Source: Flammeovirgaceae bacterium UBA5867 (lineage in GTDB: Bacteria; Bacteroidota; Bacteroidia; Cytophagales; Cyclobacteriaceae). From it: a stretch of DNA of 18,929 nt. The DNA lies in the NCBI GenBank assembly GCA_002432545.1, contig DJFR01000075.1:1451-20379 (forward strand), given 5' to 3'. Below, in pieces: positions 1-5,611 of the stretch; positions within the stretch are counted from its first letter, which is position 1, and each line of letters opens with the position of its first letter. Under the pieces are notes generated by a model. It was given only the letters and a program-made list of their open reading frames with translations, did not search any database and was not told the origin of the DNA. The position numbers were made by a program, and so were the translations under genes.

Positions 1-930
1 GGTATCGATCTGAAAAAATGGCGTACCGGTCTTATCTCTGCCACGACCGTGGGGGGTATGGACCGAACTGAAAATTTCTTTCCTGCATTCCATCAGGATT
101 CTGCCAAAGGAAAACTACACGATGTGGTAAATCACGAGTGCGGAAGATCAACCGAGATTGTTGCTGACGATCTGGGTATACATCATTTCATCTCTACCAT
201 CAATACAGCCTGTTCATCATCCGTAAATGCTATAGCGCTTGGCTCGCGACTTATCAACCATGGTATGTTAGATATAGTTGTAGCCGGAGGAACAGACGCT
301 CTTTCGAAATTTACCCTCAACGGTTTCAATAGTCTCATGATTCTGGATAAAGAACCTTGCAGACCATTTGATGCGACACGCAAAGGCCTGAACCTGGGCG
401 AAGGTGCCGGGTTTGTGGTAATTGTTTCTGAACGTGTTCTGCAGCAAGAGAAAAAGAAATCGCTTGCTATGGTTGCCGGGTATGGCAACACCAATGATGC
501 GTACCACCAAACAGCATCATCACCGGAAGGACGTGGCTCGTATGCAGCCATGCAAAAGGCATTGGCTATGAGCGGACTTTCCGTAACTGATATAGACTAT
601 ATTAACCTGCACGGTACCGGTACATTGAATAACGATGTTTCGGAAGGTACAGCAGTAAAGCGATTCTTCGGTGATCAGCTTCCGCGGATGAGTTCTACCA
701 AAGCATTTACCGGGCATACACTCGGGGCAAGCGGAGGTATAGAAGCTGTGTTCTCCGTATTGGCAATCATGCATCAGTGCGTGTTTCCCAATCTGCGTTT
801 TGAAGCTACCATGCCCGAAGTTGAAATCGTACCACAACAGAAATTTGAGCAGACAACGGTTAATCATGTTATGAGCAATTCCTTCGGCTTCGGAGGCAAT
901 TGTTCATCTATTATTTTCTCGAAGCAGTAA
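1..930 (+). CDS. Beta-ketoacyl-ACP synthase (KS, FabF-type; ApeO-like), 5'-truncated by the window edge
   Basis: The reading frame is open from base 1, so the gene begins upstream; about 309 residues are visible of the roughly 400 usual for the family. The GTG at 49 is internal and is not the start. All three catalytic residues of condensing enzymes are visible: the nucleophile Cys in TACSSS (codon 211-213), the first His in NLHGTGT (codon 610-612) and the second His in FTGHTLGAS (about base 715). The C-terminal Gly-rich FGFGG loop is also present. By family knowledge it performs decarboxylative Claisen condensation on acyl-ACP. Its immediate neighbour is a degenerate KS, so the two probably form a type II KS-CLF heterodimer like ApeO-ApeC of aryl polyene synthesis. 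A 33-base AT-rich gap separates them. KS function is near certain; the polyene assignment rests on context. Confidence 0.95.
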   Translation, partial: GIDLKKWRTGLISATTVGGMDRTENFFPAFHQDSAKGKLHDVVNHECGRSTEIVADDLGIHHFISTINTACSSSVNAIALGSRLINHGMLDIVVAGGTDALSKFTLNGFNSLMILDKEPCRPFDATRKGLNLGEGAGFVVIVSERVLQQEKKKSLAMVAGYGNTNDAYHQTASSPEGRGSYAAMQKALAMSGLSVTDIDYINLHGTGTLNNDVSEGTAVKRFFGDQLPRMSSTKAFTGHTLGASGGIEAVFSVLAIMHQCVFPNLRFEATMPEVEIVPQQKFEQTTVNHVMSNSFGFGGNCSSIIFSKQ

Positions 931-963
931 ATCAGCATATACTATATATACCTATATATCGAA

Positions 964-2034
964 ATGGCTACTATCTTCATTACAGGCATGGGCAATATAT
1001 CGCCACAAAAAACGTGGGGCGATGCACCGTTGTTATCGGAAGTGACCGAACATAACTCGGAGCGCCTGGCTTGTGTTGAACCCGACTATACCCAGTGGTT
1101 TGATCCGCGCCAGCTACGCAGAATGAGCCGTGTTTTAAAGATGGGTGTTGCAGCCGGATCGATCGCGCTGAAAGAAGCAAATATTACAGTGCCTGATGCC
1201 ATCATTACCGGCACCGGATACGGCTGTCTCGAAGACACCGGTATATTTCTCACCAAGATGGTAGAGAACAATGAAGAGGCACTCAACCCGACACCGTTTA
1301 TACAATCCACACACAATACCATTGGTTCGCTTATCGCATTGATGTTGCAGTGCCAGGGGTATAATCAAACCTATACACAAGGTGCATTCTCCTTCGAAAA
1401 TTCATTGCTTGATGCCTTGATGATGGTAAAGGAAGAACCCGCACTGAAAGTACTGGTAGGCGGTGTTGATGAGATTACTGATCTCAGTCATACCATCCAA
1501 AAGCGCTTCGGTATATTTCGTGCGCAACCCGAGTCAAACCTCAACCTGTTCACAACCGGTAGGGGCACCGTTAACGGAGAAGGTGCTGCATACTTTGTAT
1601 TGTCGGGCGAAAAGGTAAATGATAACGCAGTAGGAGTTGAGGCAGTCGCTACATTTTATAAAGCCGATGAGCAAACGCTGAAGCAGGGTTTAGATGATTT
1701 ACTGCGCGATGCAAAACTGCAAGTGAGCGATATAGATTTTGTTTTACTTGGCACCAGCGGTAATGCCGGTACGGATAAAACGTTGCTGGACTATACTTTA
1801 AAAATGTTTCCGGAAAGTTCTACCGGTGTATTTAAACACCTGAGTGGTGAGCACCCGGTAGCGTCTTCATTTGCATTCTGGCTTGCTGCGAGAATGATAC
1901 AGGAGCAAACAATACCTTCGGCTGTGATGCTACACGATACAGGTCGTAAGCCGAAGAACGTGCTGATCTTTAATCAATATTTTGGTACACACCACGCATT
2001 CATTCTGCTGAAGTCATGTCGCGCTTCTGGATAG
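964..2034 (+). CDS. Ketosynthase-like chain length factor (ApeC-like), catalytically degenerate
   Basis: 356 residues with the thiolase/KS fold signature but without the active site. Aligned by eye with the intact KS just upstream, the nucleophile Cys is replaced by Ala (about residue 141, in QGAFSFEN), the first His by Gly (about 263, in LLGTSGN) and the second His by Glu (about 296, in LSGEHPVAS). Surrounding KS hallmarks persist: the N-terminal FITGMG, the PFIQSTHNTIG stretch before the active-site helix, and GRGTVNGEGAAYFVL. Loss of the triad together with adjacency to an active KS is the pattern of chain length factors (KS-beta), which set product length in the heterodimer; ApeC plays this role in aryl polyene systems. 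The ATG at 964 fits the KS N-terminus. The 3' end overlaps the next gene by 19 bases. It has no obvious enzymatic role of its own. Confidence 0.88.
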   Translation: MATIFITGMGNISPQKTWGDAPLLSEVTEHNSERLACVEPDYTQWFDPRQLRRMSRVLKMGVAAGSIALKEANITVPDAIITGTGYGCLEDTGIFLTKMVENNEEALNPTPFIQSTHNTIGSLIALMLQCQGYNQTYTQGAFSFENSLLDALMMVKEEPALKVLVGGVDEITDLSHTIQKRFGIFRAQPESNLNLFTTGRGTVNGEGAAYFVLSGEKVNDNAVGVEAVATFYKADEQTLKQGLDDLLRDAKLQVSDIDFVLLGTSGNAGTDKTLLDYTLKMFPESSTGVFKHLSGEHPVASSFAFWLAARMIQEQTIPSAVMLHDTGRKPKNVLIFNQYFGTHHAFILLKSCRASG

Positions 2035-2786
2035 TCAATATTGTCTTTTTGATTTTATTGATCGTCCTGCTCAAGCTGGATGTAACCTATGCTATATCTG
2101 CATGGTGGTACGTTGCACTCGCAGTGCCACTCATAACAATTCATACTCTCGGTTCTATATTTCTGTCCATGCAGTTTTTTATCCCTGTAAAATGTCAGGG
2201 AAAATCGCAGCACGCTATAGCCATTACATTTGATGATGGGCCGATAGCCGGCATGACGGATAAGATACTCGCTATACTAGACAAGCATCATGTAAAGGCT
2301 TCTTTCTTCTGCATTGGTCATCGCATAGCACGCGAACCCGAACTGGCCAAACGTCTGCATGACGAAGGACACCTGATCGGTAATCATACCTATTGGCATA
2401 AAGCTACATTTGATCTTCAGTCAGCTGGCAGTATAGCCCGGGAGTTGGCTGATACAGATAAAGCCATTGTAAAAGCAGTTGGTGTTAAACCGAAATTTTT
2501 CAGACCACCGTATGGTGTTACCAATCCCATGGTAGCAAAAGGTATTCGCAGCGGTGATTATACGGTTATTGGCTGGAGTGTGCGCTCGTTCGATACGGTT
2601 ATAAAGGATCGTGCAAAACTCTTCAACCGCGTTACCAGATCGCTGAAAGGTGGCGACATTGTTTTGTTTCACGATTACAGCGAAAGCACCCAGGATATAC
2701 TCGATGACTTTCTGAAACACGTTTCCAAACTTGGTTTGAAAGTTGTAAGAGTAGATGAATTGTTAAACGAGAAGGCATATGTTTAG
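2016..2786 (+). CDS. Membrane-anchored polysaccharide deacetylase family protein (NodB domain)
   Basis: 256 residues. Two hydrophobic segments (about residues 4-20 and 31-52) precede a NodB-homology domain that probably faces the periplasm. Its motifs are complete: motif 1 TFDDGP (71-76, with the catalytic and metal-binding Asp73-Asp74), motif 2 HTYWH (124-128, both metal-ligand His), motif 3 RPPYG (163-167), motif 4 around GWS (186-188) and motif 5 LFHD (217-220). The family removes N- or O-acetyl groups from carbohydrates in a metal-dependent way. Deacetylases of this type recur in flexirubin-type loci, where the substrate is unknown; a glycosyltransferase three genes downstream hints at a sugar-bearing product. 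The ATG lies inside the preceding gene (19-base overlap) and the 3' end overlaps the LolA-like gene by 8 bases, so translation is probably coupled. Confidence 0.92.
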   Translation: MSRFWIVNIVFLILLIVLLKLDVTYAISAWWYVALAVPLITIHTLGSIFLSMQFFIPVKCQGKSQHAIAITFDDGPIAGMTDKILAILDKHHVKASFFCIGHRIAREPELAKRLHDEGHLIGNHTYWHKATFDLQSAGSIARELADTDKAIVKAVGVKPKFFRPPYGVTNPMVAKGIRSGDYTVIGWSVRSFDTVIKDRAKLFNRVTRSLKGGDIVLFHDYSESTQDILDDFLKHVSKLGLKVVRVDELLNEKAYV

Positions 2787-3450
2787 AAAGTTCATACATA
2801 CAAAAAGCATAGGTGTGGCTAAATATACCCTGTTGATAATGTGTAGCCTCATGCTCACGTTGCAGGCATCAGCACAATACGCAGGCTATAAATCCATCAC
2901 CGACCTGGCGGCATTTAAAAAACAATTCGCGGTGGAGTCTGCCAAAGTTCAGTCCATCACCAGCGACTTCGTGCAGCAGAAAGAATTGCTGGCGCTTACC
3001 GAAACCATTACATCGTCTGGTAAATTCTGGTTCAAACGCAGCAACCGCGTGCGTATAGACTATACCAAACCTTTTACCTATCGCATGGTGATGAATGGTG
3101 ACAAGATGATGGTGAAAGATGATCAGAAGGAAAGCCGCATCAATGTAAAGTCCAACAAGCTGTTTCAGCAGGTAAACAAGATCATGATCGATTGTGTGCA
3201 GGGAACTATACTGGACAGTAAAGATTTTACAACACGCGTTTTCGAAAATGATAAAACGTATTTACTGGAAATGACACCTGTGTCTAAAACACTGAAGGAG
3301 TTTTTTCAGACCATCGTGCTGAGTGTAGAAAAGAAAGATTACTCGGTGAAGTCGATCGATATGAACGAACCATCCGGAGATAAAACAACCATAACGTTTT
3401 CCAACAAAGTGCTCAATGCACAGGTAGCCGATGAAGTTTTTGCATTGTAG
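2779..3450 (+). CDS. LolA-like outer membrane lipoprotein carrier (ApeL-type)
   Basis: 223 residues with an N-terminal signal peptide (hydrophobic core about 15-29, likely cleavage after ASA at 32, leaving QY). The mature part has the LolA layout: an N-terminal helix with SDFVQQKEL, then SSGKFWFKRSNRVRIDY, the classic LolA stretch where a beta strand is followed by R-x-D-Y, and further beta-strand repeats to the C-terminus. LolA proteins ferry lipidated or hydrophobic cargo across the periplasm. In aryl polyene clusters a dedicated LolA paralogue (ApeL) sits beside an MMPL exporter and is thought to help move the pigment lipid to the outer membrane. The gene overlaps the deacetylase upstream by 8 bases and the lipoprotein downstream by 20. 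A secondary ATG at 2839 would truncate the signal sequence and is less likely. Confidence 0.87.
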   Translation: MFRKFIHTKSIGVAKYTLLIMCSLMLTLQASAQYAGYKSITDLAAFKKQFAVESAKVQSITSDFVQQKELLALTETITSSGKFWFKRSNRVRIDYTKPFTYRMVMNGDKMMVKDDQKESRINVKSNKLFQQVNKIMIDCVQGTILDSKDFTTRVFENDKTYLLEMTPVSKTLKEFFQTIVLSVEKKDYSVKSIDMNEPSGDKTTITFSNKVLNAQVADEVFAL

Positions 3451-4051
3451 TATCGTGGTGTTGCTGTTCGCAGCGTGCGCTTCAGACTATAAAGCGCGTA
3501 AGCCGGTGGCCAGTGATCAGGCATGTGCAGACAAGATTAAACCGGCCGGTATAAAAACAGCATGGTATACTACACACATTGATGTTATCGGTAAACACAT
3601 CAGCGGATTATTGCTGGTGAAACAAATGCCTGATTCATCGAAGCGGGTGGTGTTTACCAATGAAGCCGGTGTAACGTTTCTGGATTTTGAATTTCGTGCC
3701 GATGGATCGTTCCAGGTAAAGCAGGTGATTAAACAATTGGACAAGAAAGCGGTTGTTCAGTTACTGCGAAAAGACTTTGAACTGATGTTGGGCATTCCTT
3801 TCCGCAAAGGTGTTTATGAAGCCTGGCAGATGAATGATGAGCGCTACTTTGGTGTACCTCAAAAAAAGGAAACAGCCTATTTCATTACCGGTGCAGATTG
3901 TGCTTCTTTGCGAAGAATAGAGCTGGGTTCCAAACGGAAAAAGAAAGTGACGGTTGAAATGTGGGGCGATAATCTGACAACTCCGGACTCTGTAAAAGTA
4001 AAGCACTATACTTTCAACATGGTGATTGGTCTGAAAAAAATTGAACGCTGA
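3431..4051 (+). CDS. Predicted lipoprotein of the pigment operon, unknown family
   Basis: 206 residues. The start MKFLHCSIVVLLFAAC forms a lipoprotein signal with lipidated Cys16; Phe at -3 makes the lipobox somewhat atypical. I do not recognise the mature domain. It has alternating beta-rich stretches (residues about 65-85 and 165-200), a basic KRKKK patch near 170-175, and no visible catalytic motif. The start overlaps the LolA-like gene by 20 bases and the stop is one base before the ATG of the dehydratase. In Ape operons a lipoprotein (ApeN, DUF3261) accompanies the LolA/MMPL pair, so this could be a functional counterpart that receives the pigment at the outer membrane in a LolB-like role. 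That is inference from position and lipidation only; I cannot claim homology. Confidence 0.75.
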   Translation: MKFLHCSIVVLLFAACASDYKARKPVASDQACADKIKPAGIKTAWYTTHIDVIGKHISGLLLVKQMPDSSKRVVFTNEAGVTFLDFEFRADGSFQVKQVIKQLDKKAVVQLLRKDFELMLGIPFRKGVYEAWQMNDERYFGVPQKKETAYFITGADCASLRRIELGSKRKKKVTVEMWGDNLTTPDSVKVKHYTFNMVIGLKKIER

Positions 4052-4052
4052 A

Positions 4053-4418
4053 ATGTTACTGGACAATTTCTATAGCATCGTAAAAAAAGAATTCACTCCG
4101 GCAGGAGGCAGTGCTGCTATTGCCATCGATGCTGATCATAAAATTCTGAAAGGTCATTTCCCCGGGCAACCCGTAGTGCCTGGCGTTTGCATGATGCAGA
4201 TTGTACGCGAGCTAACCGAGTTGGCTATAAACAAGAAGTTGAAAATTGTGGAAGGCGATAATCTTAAATTCCTTTCCATTATCGATCCGCGACAAAACCG
4301 CGAAGTGGAGGTAACACTTACCACCAAAGAAGAAGGCGGTAACTATATAGTAAATGCTACATTGTTCGCTGGTGCTGTTACATTTTTTAAATTCAAGGGA
4401 ACGCTCCAGGCCGTATGA
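4053..4418 (+). CDS. 3-hydroxyacyl-ACP dehydratase, FabZ/ApeI-like hot-dog fold
   Basis: 121 residues from the ATG at 4053, which lies one base after the preceding stop. A TTG at 4041 is in frame but unnecessary. The hot-dog signature GHFPGQPVVPGVC (residues 34-46) contains the FabZ catalytic His at 35. The acidic partner found in FabZ (Glu in the following helix) is Gln49 here, in the stretch MMQIVREL. By family knowledge it would dehydrate beta-hydroxyacyl-ACP to the trans-2-enoyl form, the step that creates each double bond of the polyene since no enoyl reductase follows; ApeI is the aryl polyene equivalent. The stop overlaps the next start as ATGA. Family assignment is firm. Whether the His-Gln version is active or pairs with another dehydratase, as ApeI and ApeP do, cannot be told from sequence alone. 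Confidence 0.9.
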   Translation: MLLDNFYSIVKKEFTPAGGSAAIAIDADHKILKGHFPGQPVVPGVCMMQIVRELTELAINKKLKIVEGDNLKFLSIIDPRQNREVEVTLTTKEEGGNYIVNATLFAGAVTFFKFKGTLQAV

Positions 4419-5176
4419 TGAACGAAGCATTTGAACAGCATAAGGTTTGTGTTCTTATACCCACCTATAACAACAACCAGACATTAGAAAATGTATTGCA
4501 GGATGTGATGCGGTTTACCACGCATATCATGGTAGTAAATGACGGCTCTACCGATAACACTGCAGATATACTAGCTAAATATCCAACCATCAGAACGGTA
4601 CAATATACTAACAATCAAGGCAAGGGCCATGCGCTTCGTCTCGGTTTTAAAAAGGCTGTGGAGTATGGATATGATTACGCCATAACGATCGATTCGGACG
4701 GACAACATTTTGCGGAAGACCTTCCCAAGTTTTTGGAGAAGCTGAGGCAACATCCGAAGGCGATCATTATGGGCGCTCGCAATATGGACCAGGCGAGTGT
4801 ACCGGGAAAGAGCAGCTTTGGACATAAGTTTTCGAACTTCTGGTTCAAGGTAGAAACCGGAGTACAGATGGGCGATACACAAAGTGGTTACAGACTATAT
4901 CCGGTGAAACTGTTACAGAATTTCAGATTCATGACGAAGAAGTTTGAGTTTGAAATTGAAGTAATGGTCCGCGCGGTATGGAGCGGTATCGAAATCACCG
5001 AAGTACCGGTGCGTGTTTTCTATGCAGAGAAAGGTAAACGTGTTTCGCACTTCAGGCCGTTCAAGGATTTTACACGCATCAGCATTCTGAATACCGTGCT
5101 GGTTACGCTGGCATTGCTATACTATAAGCCGCGCGATTTCTTCCGGAGCATTAAAAAAAAAACTTCAGGCAGATAA
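4415..5176 (+). CDS. Family 2 glycosyltransferase (dolichyl-phosphate-mannose-synthase-like), probably frameshifted from a DUF2062 domain
   Basis: 253 residues with a GT-A fold. VLIPTYNN (13-20) begins the nucleotide-binding part, VVNDGSTDNT (40-49) follows, and TIDSDGQH (91-98) carries the DxD metal/nucleotide-sugar motif (Asp93, Asp95). GDTQSGYRLYP and FEFEIEVMVRA are typical of polyprenyl-phosphate hexosyltransferases. The C-terminus has a hydrophobic stretch (LNTVLVTLALLYY), then a basic tail. By family knowledge it transfers a sugar from an NDP-sugar to a lipid or similar acceptor at the inner membrane face; the acceptor here is unknown. The frame stops four codons after a run of ten A's (5153-5162). 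A -1 shift there continues directly into a DUF2062 domain, and GT2-DUF2062 single polypeptides are familiar in this phylum. Start: ATG overlapping the dehydratase stop by four bases. Confidence 0.92.
   Translation: MMNEAFEQHKVCVLIPTYNNNQTLENVLQDVMRFTTHIMVVNDGSTDNTADILAKYPTIRTVQYTNNQGKGHALRLGFKKAVEYGYDYAITIDSDGQHFAEDLPKFLEKLRQHPKAIIMGARNMDQASVPGKSSFGHKFSNFWFKVETGVQMGDTQSGYRLYPVKLLQNFRFMTKKFEFEIEVMVRAVWSGIEITEVPVRVFYAEKGKRVSHFRPFKDFTRISILNTVLVTLALLYYKPRDFFRSIKKKTSGR
5153..5162 (+). other. A10 slippery run: candidate -1 frameshift or transcriptional slippage site (or homopolymer error)
   Basis: Ten consecutive A's lie in the last codons of the GT2 gene (read as Lys-Lys-Lys then ACT). The downstream DUF2062 frame opens at 5155, directly inside the run, in the -1 frame. 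It has no ATG, GTG, TTG or CTG until 5248, which is already inside the domain. Poly-A runs of this length are known substrates for polymerase slippage and for -1 ribosomal slippage (A AAA AAA); they are also a common place for sequencing indels. The sequence alone does not separate these options. Confidence 0.7.
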
Positions 5177-5574
5177 TTCGCGAACAGCTCTTCAATCCGG
5201 AAGAGTCTGATGCACTAAAGGCGAGTTCAGTAGGCTTCGGTATATTTATGGGCATTGTTCCATTGTGGGGATTTCAGCTTGCTATAGCCATTGCGTTGTC
5301 CATTGTATTTCGACTCAACAAGGCGCTGGTAATTATAGCGGCAAACATCAGCATCCCGCCCATGATTCCGCTGATTCTTTTTCTGAGTCACCGAACCGGG
5401 GCCGTGTGGATGGGCGATCAGGCCAAAACGATTTCCTTTACCAGTGGCATTACACTGGATATGGTACACAATAATTTTATACAGTATGTAGTGGGCGGCA
5501 TAACGCTTTCCATCCTGGCAGGCATTGGTTTCGGACTGGTAACCTTTATACTCCTGAAATTTTTCAGGAAATGA
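5155..5574 (+). CDS. DUF2062 membrane domain, lacking its own start; C-terminal half of a split GT2-DUF2062 protein
   Basis: The frame is open from 5155 (139 residues) and reads NFRQIIREQLFNPEES, then SVGFGIFMGIVPLWGFQ, which is the usual beginning of DUF2062. Three hydrophobic helices follow, with the characteristic PPMIPLILFLSHRTG loop at about 5350-5400. The first ATG, at 5248, would remove the amphipathic N-terminal region and cut into the first conserved Gly-rich helix, so it is an unlikely genuine start (that version has 108 residues). DUF2062 has no established biochemical activity; it is a membrane domain often attached to glycosyltransferases and may recruit lipid-linked substrates. 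The best reading is a GT2-DUF2062 fusion of roughly 390 residues produced through the A10 run upstream. Confidence 0.8.
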   Translation, partial: KKNFRQIIREQLFNPEESDALKASSVGFGIFMGIVPLWGFQLAIAIALSIVFRLNKALVIIAANISIPPMIPLILFLSHRTGAVWMGDQAKTISFTSGITLDMVHNNFIQYVVGGITLSILAGIGFGLVTFILLKFFRK

Positions 5575-5588
5575 TAAACAAGAATATA

Positions 5589-5606
5589 TATACCCGGAAA
5601 GGTATA
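5589..5606. repeat. Short inverted repeat TATACC-N6-GGTATA before the MMPL fusion gene
   Basis: A perfect 6-base dyad with a 6-base spacer lies in the 37-base gap just before the ATG at 5612. It could be a small operator or RNA hairpin, but the window is full of TATA-type strings, so chance is a real alternative. Confidence 0.25.
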
Positions 5607-5611
5607 GCACT

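Noticed and set aside
4041..4052. TTG start adding four residues to the dehydratase
   Set aside because: The ATG at 4053 sits one base after the upstream stop and gives the normal FabZ-like N-terminus; the TTG lies inside the preceding gene.
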